Source: Caulobacter soli (GTDB lineage: Bacteria; Pseudomonadota; Alphaproteobacteria; Caulobacterales; Caulobacteraceae). From it: 64,000 nt of DNA. A program made the position numbers and the translations under genes. The DNA lies in contig NZ_CP049199.1 of assembly GCF_011045195.1 (NCBI RefSeq), forward strand, positions 3,224,001-3,288,000. Direction: 5' to 3'. Below, one piece after another: positions 42,020 through 50,098 of this stretch. Under the pieces are notes generated by a model. That model made no database searches and was not told where the DNA came from. It saw nothing but the letters and a program-made list of their open reading frames with translations. Every line of letters begins with the position of its first letter. Position 1 is the first letter of the stretch.

Positions 42020-42280
42020 TCAGCGAGAAATCACCCCTCTTGCCTTGGCGCCCTGGTCGTAGCGGCTGGGACCGCCATAGACGGCCACCTCGCACAGGAT
42101 GTCGCCGCCGGGCTGATCGGCCCAAAGGTAGTTCCGCTCGACCTCGACGTTGCGCCCGGCCGGCGAGATGCCCTCGAAGGTGTCGCCCCAGGGAATCACC
42201 TTGTTCAGGTCACGCCAGGTCAGGGTCATGGCGCGCGACAGCTCGTCCTTGGCCATCGCTTCTAGGTCGGGATCGCTCAT
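42020..42280 (-). CDS. Small conserved protein, unknown
   Basis: 86 residues, cytosolic, with AMTLTWRDLNKVIPWGDTFEG and VEVERNYLWADQPGGDILCEVAVYG. The composition and codon use are normal for the genome. I recall similar proteins in related species but no function. It lies 45 nt after the His-rich gene on the same strand. Confidence 0.75.
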   Translation of the reverse strand: MSDPDLEAMAKDELSRAMTLTWRDLNKVIPWGDTFEGISPAGRNVEVERNYLWADQPGGDILCEVAVYGGPSRYDQGAKARGVISR

Positions 42281-42364
42281 CGGGTCTTTTCCGTCTCTGG
42301 TCCATCATCTCGACAACGCCCGTGGCGCAGGATACGCCCGCCGGGAGTATTGAAGGAGGCGACG

Positions 42365-42547
42365 ATGGGTGCTCCCAAGGGCAAGCGGGACTTCCGCGAC
42401 GAGGACCGCCTGGATCCGCGCGAACGCCATCAGGTCGAATACTGGATGAAGCGCTGGGGCGTCACCAAGGATCAGCTGGTCGCCGCCCACCGCAAGGTCG
42501 GCAATTCGATCAAGGACATCGGCGCCGAGCTGGGCAAGAAGCGCTAG
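42365..42547 (+). CDS. DUF3606 family protein
   Basis: 60 residues from ATG 42365. The DUF3606 pattern is seen in DPRERHQVEYWMKRWGVTKD then LVAAHRKVGNSIKDIGAEL, a helix-rich small basic protein. Function unknown; in other bacteria it is often near stress genes. GGAGG precedes the start (42356-42360). The stop overlaps the end of the convergent gene by 4 nt. Confidence 0.85.
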   Translation: MGAPKGKRDFRDEDRLDPRERHQVEYWMKRWGVTKDQLVAAHRKVGNSIKDIGAELGKKR

Positions 42548-42966
42548 CGCTTATCTCGCCGGAACTTCGCCGCTTCCGCCGCCAGGGACGAACCCGAGAC
42601 ATCGCGCTCGTCCGGCTCGGGCTCGAACGGCAGGTGGCCGGCCACGCCGCGCAGGGCCAGCCACAGCGGATGGCTGAAATGGCCCAGGATCCGCAGCGGG
42701 CGGCGCTTGTCGTCCATGACGTCCCAGCCTTCCAGCTCGAACGCGTCGGCCTGGTCGCGCAGCGACTTGACGTCGATGCCGTCCCAGCCCGGCGGATCGG
42801 GGATCAGCGCCGCCTCGTCGGCCGTCAGGCCGAAGGTGTCGCGCGCCAGCTGGTCGATCTCGGGAAACTGGGCCCGCGCCTCGGGATCGGCGAACGACGA
42901 CTTCATCAGCGCCCGGGTCTCCAGGTCGGCGAAACCGGGCAGGTCGATCAGGCGGCGCGGGGCCAT
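42544..42966 (-). CDS. Conserved protein, unknown
   Basis: 140 residues from ATG 42966, with ALMKSSFADPEARAQFPEID, LIPDPPGWDGIDVKSLRDQA and PLRILGHFSHPLWLALRGVA. Acidic and soluble. I do not recognise a family. The upstream frame to 43278 overlaps DUF3297 and is not used. It starts 6 nt after the DUF3297 stop, so the two are probably one unit. Confidence 0.75.
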   Translation of the reverse strand: MAPRRLIDLPGFADLETRALMKSSFADPEARAQFPEIDQLARDTFGLTADEAALIPDPPGWDGIDVKSLRDQADAFELEGWDVMDDKRRPLRILGHFSHPLWLALRGVAGHLPFEPEPDERDVSGSSLAAEAAKFRRDKR

Positions 42967-42971
42967 CAGCC

Positions 42972-43226
42972 TCAGGCCTCTTCGGCGTTGTCGTTGCGCC
43001 AGTACGGCGCGACCACGCCTTGCAGCTTGATGGTCATCGGGTTGCCCTTGCGGTCGACGGCCTTGCCGGCGGTGACGCGGATCCAGCCTTCGCTGATGCA
43101 GTACTCGTCGACATTGGTCTTCTCGACGCCGTTGAACACGATGCCCACGCCGCGCTCCAGGACGTCGGCGTCGTAGTAGGGGCTCGAGGGATTGGAGGCC
43201 AGGCGGTCGGGAGGCGTATCGCTCAT
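42972..43226 (-). CDS. DUF3297 family protein
   Basis: 84 residues from ATG 43226. The family pattern is NPSSPYYDADVLERGVGIVF, KTNVDEYCISEGWIRV and KGNPMTIKLQGVVAPYW. Soluble. Members are often named as glutathione peroxidase-like by old transfer, but no catalytic site is visible, so I do not use that name. It is ahead of the 42544 gene on the same strand. Confidence 0.88.
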   Translation of the reverse strand: MSDTPPDRLASNPSSPYYDADVLERGVGIVFNGVEKTNVDEYCISEGWIRVTAGKAVDRKGNPMTIKLQGVVAPYWRNDNAEEA

Positions 43227-43400
43227 GGGATCGTCTTTCGAAGAATTTGGACGGCCCTGTTTCAGTCTGGGGCGCCATCGAATGGGCGTGATAGCCACCC
43301 GGGCTCGCAATTCCAATAGGATTGCGCGCGATCGCGCGAACCGCCGCGACAAGGTCACGGTCGCCTGCTAGCTACGCCTCATCCTCACCCCGGAGCTCGC

Positions 43401-44003
43401 ATGCTGCGTCGCCTCTATGACTGGGTCATGAGCCTGGCCGCCTCGCGCCACGCCCCGATCAGCCTTTTCGCCATCTCGTTCGCCGAGAGCTCCTTCTTTC
43501 CCGTGCCGCCCGACGTCATGCTGGCGCCCATGGTGCTGGCCAAGCCGGACAAGGCCTGGCGCTACGCCGCGCTCTGCACCCTGGCCTCGGTGCTGGGCGG
43601 GATCCTGGGCTACGGCATCGGCTTCTTCTTCCATGACGCGGCGCAGAAGCTGCTGGCCGTGCTGGGCAAGCCGAACGCCCTGGCCGACGCCGAATGCTGG
43701 TACCGCCAGTGGGGCTCGTGGGTGATCATCGCCAAGGGCTTCACCCCGATTCCGTTCAAGCTGGTGACCATCACCTCGGGCCTGCTGCAGTTCAGCTTCC
43801 CGGTGTTCATCGGCGCCTGCGTGGTGACGCGCGGCGCGCGCTTCTTCCTGGTGGCCTGGGTGGTCAAGAAATTCGGCCCGGCCATGATGCCGGTGATCGA
43901 AAAGCGCCTGGCCCTGTTCGCCGGCATTCTGATCGCCCTGCTTGTCATCGGCCTCACGGCGAGCCACTTCTTGGGCGGAAGCAGCGGCGGAGCGTGCGCG
44001 TGA
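43401..44003 (+). CDS. YqaA-family (SNARE-associated Golgi) membrane protein
   Basis: 200 residues, inner-membrane, four or five helices. The DedA/SNARE-associated pattern shows AESSFFPVPPDVMLAPMV, GILGYGIGFFF, IIAKGFTPIPFKLVTITSG and FVVTRGARFFLVAW-type residues. The family acts in lipid scrambling or proton homeostasis in other bacteria. Its stop overlaps the dsbB GTG start (GTGA), so they form one translational run with coq7. Confidence 0.9.
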   Translation: MLRRLYDWVMSLAASRHAPISLFAISFAESSFFPVPPDVMLAPMVLAKPDKAWRYAALCTLASVLGGILGYGIGFFFHDAAQKLLAVLGKPNALADAECWYRQWGSWVIIAKGFTPIPFKLVTITSGLLQFSFPVFIGACVVTRGARFFLVAWVVKKFGPAMMPVIEKRLALFAGILIALLVIGLTASHFLGGSSGGACA

Positions 44004-44572
44004 CGATCGAGACCATCGAGGACAAGGCCGCCCCGATCCGCGCCACCGGCCCCGTGGCCGCCACGCACGGCCCGCTTGACTTGGTCGCCGGCCAGTGGCC
44101 CGTCCTGGCCTTCGTCGCCTGCGCCGTCATGCTGGGCGCGGCCCACGCCTTCGAGACCTTTGGCAAGCTGGCCCCGTGCCTGCTGTGCCTGAAGCAGCGC
44201 GAAGTCTACTGGGTGACCGGCGCGGTGGCGCTGGTCACGGTGGTGCTGACGCGCACCGCCTGGGCCGACCGGGTGCGCAAGCCGCTGATCCTGCTGATTG
44301 GCCTGGGCTTCCTGTATGGCGCGGGCCTGGCGACCTATCACGCCGGCGCGGAGTGGAAGTGGTGGCCCGGTCCCGCCGCCTGCGCGGCCGGCGGCGCGGC
44401 TTCGGCCGACGACCTGGTGGCCATGCTGAAGGGCGTCAAGATCGCCGCCCCGTCGTGCGAGAAGGCCGTCTGGATCTTCCTGGGCCTGTCGATGGCCGGC
44501 TGGAACGCCCTGATCTCGCTGGGCCTGGCGGTCGTCTCGTTCTTCGCCGGTCTGCGTCCCAAGGCCGCCTGA
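44000..44572 (+). CDS. dsbB: Disulfide bond formation protein B
   Basis: Membrane quinone-linked oxidase that recharges DsbA. 190 residues from GTG 44000, overlapping the upstream stop. The first Cys pair is in LAPCLLCLKQREVYW, and the second is split between PAACAAGG and APSCEKAVW. Four helices are visible (AFVACAVMLGAAH, TGAVALVTVVL, LILLIGLGFLYGA, IFLGLSMAGW). The next gene, coq7, makes the quinone it uses, which fits a common unit. Confidence 0.9.
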   Translation: MTIETIEDKAAPIRATGPVAATHGPLDLVAGQWPVLAFVACAVMLGAAHAFETFGKLAPCLLCLKQREVYWVTGAVALVTVVLTRTAWADRVRKPLILLIGLGFLYGAGLATYHAGAEWKWWPGPAACAAGGAASADDLVAMLKGVKIAAPSCEKAVWIFLGLSMAGWNALISLGLAVVSFFAGLRPKAA

Positions 44573-44573
44573 G

Positions 44574-45134
44574 ATGAGCCAGCCCGTCCCTCCCCGTCCC
44601 GGCGCCGGCGCCCAGAAGGCGCGCCTGGCCGAGATCCTGCGGGTCGACCAGGCCGGCGAGCTGGCGGCCGTTCACATCTATCGTGGCCAGCAGGCGGTGA
44701 TGCGTCAGGCCCCCGGCCGCGAGCGCATCGCCGACCAGCTCCAGGAGATGGAGGGCCACGAACAGGTCCACCTCAGCCGCTTCAACGAACTGCTGGGCGA
44801 GCGCGAAGTGCGCCCCACCCTGATGTCGCCCCTGTGGCGCGCCGCCGCCTTCGCCCTGGGCGCGGGCACGGCCCTGCTGGGCGAGAAGGCCGCCCACGCC
44901 TGCACCGAAGCCGTCGAAACGGTGATCGAGCAGCACTATGCCGGCCAGATCGCCGAGCTCGAGAGCCGCGATCCGTCCCTGGCCGCCGAGCTCAGCCAGT
45001 TCCGCGACGACGAACTGCACCACAAGGAAATCGCCATCGGCGAAGGCGCGCTGGAAGCGCCGGCCTATCCGCTGCTGTCGGCCGTGATCCGCGCCGGCTG
45101 CCGCGCGGCGATCAAGATCAGCGAGAAGATCTGA
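44574..45134 (+). CDS. coq7: Demethoxyubiquinone hydroxylase
   Basis: Di-iron monooxygenase of ubiquinone synthesis, 186 residues. The metal ligands appear in ILRVDQAGELAAVHIY (Glu), MEGHEQVHL (Glu, His), EAVETVIEQHY (Glu) and FRDDELHHKEIA (Glu, His). Membrane-associated by an amphipathic helix. It starts 1 nt after the dsbB stop, so the two are expected to be coexpressed. Confidence 0.95.
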   Translation: MSQPVPPRPGAGAQKARLAEILRVDQAGELAAVHIYRGQQAVMRQAPGRERIADQLQEMEGHEQVHLSRFNELLGEREVRPTLMSPLWRAAAFALGAGTALLGEKAAHACTEAVETVIEQHYAGQIAELESRDPSLAAELSQFRDDELHHKEIAIGEGALEAPAYPLLSAVIRAGCRAAIKISEKI

Positions 45135-45269
45135 CCCGCGTTCGTTGAAACGCCGGAAGAACCGCCCCTGGAACTTCCCGCTTGGCGGCGTGCTCGGCCG
45201 AGCTTACCCATGTCGCCGGAAAATCGGATCGCCGGGCCTTGGCGGTTTCGGGGTAAAGGGGAGTTTCGC

Positions 45270-47072
45270 TTGAACAGCCATCTTCGTCGGGCCGCGGCCC
45301 TCTGCGCCGTCTCAGTTCTGGCCCTCGCGGCGGCGGCTCAAGCCGCCCCAACGCCGGCCAAGCCGGTCAACCCGCCCAAGCCGACGCCGACCACCATCCT
45401 GACCCTGAACACCGGGGGCCAGATGCCCGCCGAGGAAGCGGCGGTCACGATCGAGCACGTCGACCTGAAGCTGAAGATCATCCCCGAGCGCAAGGCGATC
45501 GAGGGCGACGCCACCCTGACCCTGGCGACCAAGGCGGCCCTGCCCCGCATCGTCCTGGACTTCGACAAGAACTTCACGGTCAGCGCGCTGATCGTCGACG
45601 GCAAGACCCTGTCCGCCTCGGCCTGGACCAATCCGGAAGGCCGCCTGACCATCACCCCGCCCGCGCCGATCGCCGCCGGGGCCAAGACCGTGGTCCAGAT
45701 CCGCTACGCCGGCCAGCCGCACGAGGCCGAGAAGGCGCCGTGGGACGGCGGCTTCGTCTGGAAGACCACGCCGACGGGCGAGCCCTGGATCGCCAGCGCC
45801 GTGCAGGGCGACGGCTGCGACCTGTTCTGGCCGTGCATCGACTTCCCGACCGGCGAACCGCTGCTGGTCGACTTCTACATCACCGTGCCCGCCCCGCTGT
45901 CGGCCCCGGCCGGCGGCGTGCTGGTGGACGTGCAGGAGAAGGATGGCTGGCGCACCTTCCACTGGCGCCAGAAGCAGCCCGACACCTACGCCATCGCGGT
46001 CAATGTCGGCCCCTACGACAAGCTCGAAGCCAGCTACAAGAGCCGGTTCGGCGACAGCTTCCCGATCGAATACTGGTACCTGAAGAGCGACGACCCGGCG
46101 AAAGCCAAGGCCCTGTTCGCCGAGTTCCCGACCACGCTCGACTTCTTCGAGCAGATGATCGGCCCGTACCCCTTCCGGTCCGAGAAGCTGGGCGTCGTCG
46201 AGACCCCGCACCTGGGCATGGAACACCAGACCATGAACGCCTACGGCAACGAGTACCGCAAGGACGTCTACGGCTACGACTGGCTGTTCCAGCACGAGCT
46301 GTCGCACGAGTGGTTCGGCAATCAGGTGACCAATGTCGACTGGGACGACATGTGGATCCACGAGGGCCTGGGCAGCTACATGCAGCCGCTGTTCTCGCAG
46401 TGGCTGCACGGCGACATGGAATACATGACCCGCCTGAACGCCCAGCGCGTGCAGTCCAAGAACCAGTTCCCGATCGTGTCCGACAAGGTGATGACCGAGG
46501 ATCAGGTCTACAAGCCCGAGGGCGGCCCGGCGAACGACATCTACGCCAAGGGCTCCAACGTCATGCACACCCTGCGCGCGACGATCGGCGACGAGGCGTT
46601 CTTCAAGTCGGTGCGCACGCTGGTCTATGGCCGTCCCGACCCCAAGCCCGGCAATTTCGCGCCGCGCTACGCCACGACCAAGGACTTCATCAAGATCGTC
46701 AATGACGTGACGGGCAAGGACTACCAGTGGTTCTTCGACGCCTATTTCTATCAGGCCAAGCTGCCGGAATTGCGCACCGCGCGTGACGGCGACGACCTGG
46801 TGCTGAGCTGGAAGACGCCCTCGGGCAAGGCCTTCCCGATGCCGGTCGAGGTCAAGGTCGGCGACAAGATCCTGACCGCGTCGATGAGCGACAACACCGG
46901 CCGCATCAAGGTGGGCGACACCGTGCCGGTGATCGTCGACCCCGCGTCCAAGATCCTGCGCCGCCAGCCCTATCTGGAAGAGTACGCGGCCTGGAAGAAG
47001 GTCACGGACGACGCGGCCAAGGCCGCCGAAGCCAAGAAGGCCGAAGCCGCCAAGCCGGCGAAGAAGAAGTAG
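45270..47072 (+). CDS. M1-family metallopeptidase, exported
   Basis: Zinc aminopeptidase of the M1 family, 600 residues. The start is a TTG at 45270 with GGGGAG upstream, because it opens a proper signal peptide (LRRAAALCAVSVLALAAAAQ); ATG-like starts further up would add 20 unrelated residues. The exopeptidase motif is GMEHQ and the zinc motif is HELSHEWFGNQV with the downstream Glu in IHEGLGSYM. A C-terminal Lys/Ala-rich tail (AAKAAEAKKAEAAKPAKKK) ends it. Periplasmic peptide use is likely. Confidence 0.93.
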   Translation: MNSHLRRAAALCAVSVLALAAAAQAAPTPAKPVNPPKPTPTTILTLNTGGQMPAEEAAVTIEHVDLKLKIIPERKAIEGDATLTLATKAALPRIVLDFDKNFTVSALIVDGKTLSASAWTNPEGRLTITPPAPIAAGAKTVVQIRYAGQPHEAEKAPWDGGFVWKTTPTGEPWIASAVQGDGCDLFWPCIDFPTGEPLLVDFYITVPAPLSAPAGGVLVDVQEKDGWRTFHWRQKQPDTYAIAVNVGPYDKLEASYKSRFGDSFPIEYWYLKSDDPAKAKALFAEFPTTLDFFEQMIGPYPFRSEKLGVVETPHLGMEHQTMNAYGNEYRKDVYGYDWLFQHELSHEWFGNQVTNVDWDDMWIHEGLGSYMQPLFSQWLHGDMEYMTRLNAQRVQSKNQFPIVSDKVMTEDQVYKPEGGPANDIYAKGSNVMHTLRATIGDEAFFKSVRTLVYGRPDPKPGNFAPRYATTKDFIKIVNDVTGKDYQWFFDAYFYQAKLPELRTARDGDDLVLSWKTPSGKAFPMPVEVKVGDKILTASMSDNTGRIKVGDTVPVIVDPASKILRRQPYLEEYAAWKKVTDDAAKAAEAKKAEAAKPAKKK

Positions 47073-47204
47073 TGGAGTTCGGGCCCGTCGCCCCTGGTCA
47101 GGCCAGGGGCGACGGGCTTGGTCATCTTCCGTTGACCCTGTTCCTTCACGGCTTGTAGGCCAAGGCGCCGTAAGGCTTTGGGCTCATTGCGAGCCAGGAA
47201 GCCG

Positions 47205-47732
47205 ATGCTGACGCCCAACCATGTCGTGACCACCGCCCGCGCCGTTCTGGTGGCCGGCGCCCTGACCGCCGCAGTGCTGATGCTGGGTCCCTGGCCGGGC
47301 CTGGAGCAGGTGTTCGGGCTGAGCGACAAGGCCGCTCACGCGCTTTGCTTCGGCGGCCTGGTCGCCGTCTCGTTCCTGGCCTTCCCCCGCATGCGTCGCA
47401 ACGACTTGGCGCTGGCCGCCGTGCTGCTGGGCGCCAGCGTCGAGATCGCCCAGCTGTTCACGTCCGACCGCAGCGGCTCGATCGCCGATCTGATGGCCGA
47501 CACCGCCGGCGTGGCCGTCATCCTGCTGGCCAGCCATATCGAAAATCTTCGCAGCCTGGCCCGCAAGCGCGGCGAAGCGACCTTCGCCGAGATCGCCGCC
47601 CAGGACCGTCGGCGCGGCGGGCGGCGCGTGGCCCCGGTGATCCAGGCCGTGTTTCCGGCCGAGACCGTCGAGGCCGATCGCCCAGCCAGCTTCGCGGGCC
47701 GGGCTGCCCGCCGCTTTCCGCGACGGGCCTGA
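47205..47732 (+). CDS. VanZ-like membrane protein
   Basis: 175 residues from ATG 47205 with AGGAAG upstream. Three or four helices include VLVAGALTAAVLMLGPW, ALCFGGLVAVSFLAF and LALAAVLLGASVEIAQL; the VanZ-type pattern is SDKAAHALCFGGL and EIAQLFTSDRSGSIADLMAD. A basic cytoplasmic tail ends the protein. Function in this group is unknown; it is not linked here to vancomycin resistance. Confidence 0.82.
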   Translation: MLTPNHVVTTARAVLVAGALTAAVLMLGPWPGLEQVFGLSDKAAHALCFGGLVAVSFLAFPRMRRNDLALAAVLLGASVEIAQLFTSDRSGSIADLMADTAGVAVILLASHIENLRSLARKRGEATFAEIAAQDRRRGGRRVAPVIQAVFPAETVEADRPASFAGRAARRFPRRA

Positions 47733-47738
47733 GCCGGT

Positions 47739-48023
47739 CTAGGTGATGCGCTTGACGCTGACCGGGTCGCTGCCCGGGAAGCTTTCTTCCAGGCCCTCGT
47801 CCAGCAAGGCTTCCTGGCGGCTTTCCGAGCACTCGACCTTCTCGGCCAGCTGATCGTGCTTCTCGCCTTCGGCCAGCGGGGTTTCGGCCTCGCGGGCGTG
47901 CGGCGTGTCGAAATGCTTGTCCTCGTGCCGGACCTTGCCGTCACTGGCCATGTCGGCCGTCGAGGCGCTGGTGCCGTGCGTGAAGTGGCGGCCGGTCTCT
48001 TCTTTTTTCTGGCCGAACATCAT
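47739..48023 (-). CDS. Small acidic protein with EESFPGSDP tail
   Basis: 94 residues from ATG 48023 (MMFGQKKEE) with GGAGAG upstream. It is hydrophilic and charged, with SASTADMASDGKVRHEDKHF and a C-terminal LDEGLEESFPGSDPVSVKRI. The LDE.LEESFP.SDP tail is a short motif seen at the end of many unrelated small proteins; its role is unknown. Probably disordered and cytosolic. Confidence 0.72.
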   Translation of the reverse strand: MMFGQKKEETGRHFTHGTSASTADMASDGKVRHEDKHFDTPHAREAETPLAEGEKHDQLAEKVECSESRQEALLDEGLEESFPGSDPVSVKRIT

Positions 48024-48094
48024 GGCGGTCTCTCCCGATTTTCGCCCGAAGGCGTTGGAGATAGAACCCGTGAAGCGGCGCCTAGGTTGCGCCT

Positions 48095-48238
48095 CTAGAG
48101 CCCGAACACCACCGACCACAGCGCCACATTGGCCAGGGTCAGGGCCGCCATCAGCCATCGCAGCCGGCGTTTGACGCTCAGCTGCCGCCCGTGCTCATGC
48201 AGCGTCGGACCGGAAAGCATCGTTGAATTGGCAAGCAT
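48095..48238 (-). CDS. Small single-pass membrane protein (47 residues)
   Basis: A 47-residue protein from ATG 48238 with GGGAGG at a good distance. A basic stretch (SVKRRLRWL) precedes one membrane helix (LMAALTLANVALWSVVFGL) at the very end, giving a tail-anchored look. Codon use matches the neighbours. It lies between the EESFP protein and the HNH gene on the same strand. Function unknown. Confidence 0.6.
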   Translation of the reverse strand: MLANSTMLSGPTLHEHGRQLSVKRRLRWLMAALTLANVALWSVVFGL

Positions 48239-48355
48239 CGAACCCTCCCACTGGACGCCCCCTGTCCTTTGGGTCCGCCCAGCGGCGAGTCGTTGCAAGC
48301 AGAGCCATAAAGCTTTGTTTCCTAGACATTTTTCGCGACTCGGCGTCGCCGCGAT

Positions 48356-48916
48356 CTAGGCTTCCAGCTCGATGTCCCAGTAGAGGTAGTCCAGCCAGCT
48401 GGCGTGCAGGTGTCCCGGCGGGAACCGGCGGCCACGGTCTTGCAGTTCGTGCATGCTGGGCCGGCGCGCGGTGTGGAAGGGGCTCATGCCCGCCTCGCGT
48501 GGCGTGCGGCCGCCCTTGTGCAGATTGCAGGGCGCGCAGGCGGTGACGATGTTCTCCCATGTGGTGCGGCCGCCGCGCGAGCGGGGGATCACGTGGTCGA
48601 AGGTCAGTTCGTCGGGCGAACCGCAATACTGGCAAGAGAACCCGTCGCGCAGGAACAGGTTGAAGCGGGTGAAGGCCGGCGGACGATCCTGCGGCACGTA
48701 CTGCTTCAGCGACACCACGCTGGGCAGCTTCATCTCGAACGAGGGCGAATGCACCACGTGGTCGTAGGTCGAGACCACGTCCACACGTTCCAGGAACACC
48801 GCCTTGATCACCTCCTGCCAGGGCCAGAGGGACAGCGGATAGTAACTCAGGGGCCGAAAGTCGGCGTTGAGGACGAGCGCCGGCATGCCGGACGGGGGGC
48901 GGGACAGCACCTGCAT
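48356..48916 (-). CDS. HNH endonuclease family protein
   Basis: 186 residues; the start at ATG 48916 follows GGGAGG, while a TTG at 48931 is further up. The HNH domain lies at the end: CQYCGSPDELTFDHVIPRSR, then GGRTTWENIVTACAPCNLHK with two CxxC zinc pairs. The N-terminal part has ALVLNADFRPLSYYPLSLWP. This group is common on alphaproteobacterial chromosomes, not near phage genes; target unknown. Confidence 0.9.
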   Translation of the reverse strand: MQVLSRPPSGMPALVLNADFRPLSYYPLSLWPWQEVIKAVFLERVDVVSTYDHVVHSPSFEMKLPSVVSLKQYVPQDRPPAFTRFNLFLRDGFSCQYCGSPDELTFDHVIPRSRGGRTTWENIVTACAPCNLHKGGRTPREAGMSPFHTARRPSMHELQDRGRRFPPGHLHASWLDYLYWDIELEA

Positions 48917-49094
48917 CAGGTCCTCCCACAAAATTGGCGGCCAAACAGGCCCCTATGAAGCGGATACGCGGTCGGACTGAAGACGGGCCTCCTTCCTACG
49001 CATTCTCAGGAATCGCCATTCATTCCCGAACGCACCGAAAGGATGGGCCATCTCGACGACAGAACCAAGACATCCCTGCCCTGGCGGCGCGATT

Positions 49095-49580
49095 TCAGTC
49101 CTGTTTGATCGCGATGATCTCGACCTCGCCGCCGGCCACCATTGCGGTGTCGCCGACGCCCTTGCCCAGCAGGGCCCGGGCCACCGGCGAGACGTAGGAC
49201 ACCGAGCCTTGCGTCGGATCGGCCTCGTCTTCGCCGACGATGCGGAAGGTCTGCTGGCGGCCATCTTCGCGGTCGAAGGTCACGGTCCCGCCGAACTGCA
49301 GCCCCTCGACGGACGGATCGAGTTCGCGCAGCTGGGCGCTGCCCCGACGAGCCGACCAGTAACGCAGGTCGCGCGTGGCGCGGGCCATGGCCGTGCGGTC
49401 CTGAGCGACGTCGCCGCCGGCCTGGGCGGCGCTGTAGGCGGCGCGCGCGGCGGCCAGCTCGGCCTCGATCCGAGCCAGGCCCGACGGCGTCACCAGGTTC
49501 GGATGCGACGAAATCGGACGGTCCAGCAGGTCGGCGGCGAAGGCCTCGCTGTCGCCTTCCTTGGTGAAGGCCACGCTCAT
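49095..49580 (-). CDS. GreA/GreB-family transcription factor
   Basis: 161 residues from ATG 49580. An N-terminal coiled coil (LVTPSGLARIEAELAAARAA onward) is followed by the FKBP-like C-terminal domain with VTFDREDGRQQTFRIVGEDE and ISYVSPVARALLGK-type residues. The family rescues stalled RNA polymerase by reaching the active site with the coiled-coil tip. The open frame upstream to 49655 is not used. Closer to GreB-like paralogues than to canonical GreA. Confidence 0.88.
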   Translation of the reverse strand: MSVAFTKEGDSEAFAADLLDRPISSHPNLVTPSGLARIEAELAAARAAYSAAQAGGDVAQDRTAMARATRDLRYWSARRGSAQLRELDPSVEGLQFGGTVTFDREDGRQQTFRIVGEDEADPTQGSVSYVSPVARALLGKGVGDTAMVAGGEVEIIAIKQD

Positions 49581-49813
49581 CGGCGCGTATCCAGGGAGAA
49601 AAAGGTCATGTCTGGAAAATCCGGCCCGGAGCGGGATGTTCCGCCTCGGGAGCATCCGACCTAGGCGCGAGCGCTCTCGGGATCAAGACATGCAAAAGCC
49701 GCCGGCGAGAAAGCGCGGGCGGCTTCGAACAGCTCAGCGGAGACCTTCGCGATCGTGTCGGCGGGACTGCGGGGGGATCCGCGGGCCCCGTCGGCCACAA
49801 ACGCTACCGGAAT

Positions 49814-49924
49814 TTAGATCGCAACGCCCACCAGGGCAGCGGCGACGCCGACGGCGGCGGCCAGGAAGAAGCCGACGGCCATGCGGTCGAGAACGGTTTC
49901 GAAGGCGAAGAAGGTATTGGTCAT
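49814..49924 (-). CDS. Possible 36-residue membrane peptide
   Basis: A short frame from ATG 49924 with AAGGA about 9 nt upstream. It is almost all hydrophobic after TNTFFAFETVLDRM, with GFFLAAAVGVAAALVGVA as one membrane helix. It lies upstream of the TetR gene on the other strand, so it could be the divergent partner under the palindromes at 50022-50063. Small size keeps it uncertain. Confidence 0.5.
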   Translation of the reverse strand: MTNTFFAFETVLDRMAVGFFLAAAVGVAAALVGVAI

Positions 49925-50021
49925 CACACACATCCTTTGAGTGGGTTGCTTTGAGCAGGTTGCGGGCGCGGGAGATCGAGAACCCCGCCCCGGTCCGGAT
50001 CGAGCCCGATCTGGACAGTGC

Positions 50022-50063
50022 TTAGATAACACCTATCTAAACGACGTCAAGATAATCTTGACG
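50022..50063. promoter_or_regulatory. Two palindromes upstream of a TetR gene
   Basis: TTAGATA-N5-TATCTAA (50022-50040) is a perfect 7-bp inverted repeat and CGTCAAGAT-A-ATCTTGACG (50045-50063) a perfect 9-bp one. They lie four nt apart, 36 nt before the TetR start, in an AT-rich island. They are likely operators for that regulator, acting on itself and on the divergent small gene. The first also overlaps promoter-like AT-rich sequence. Confidence 0.65.
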
Positions 50064-50098
50064 CCGTTAGGATGGATTTTTGAACAGGAACGGTTACA

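Noticed and set aside
42972..43226. Glutathione peroxidase name for the DUF3297 protein
   Set aside because: No catalytic Cys/Sec or peroxidase motif; the name comes from transferred annotation.
48356..48916. HNH gene as sign of a phage, intron or toxin
   Set aside because: No phage, intron or immunity-gene context; codon use and neighbours are chromosomal.
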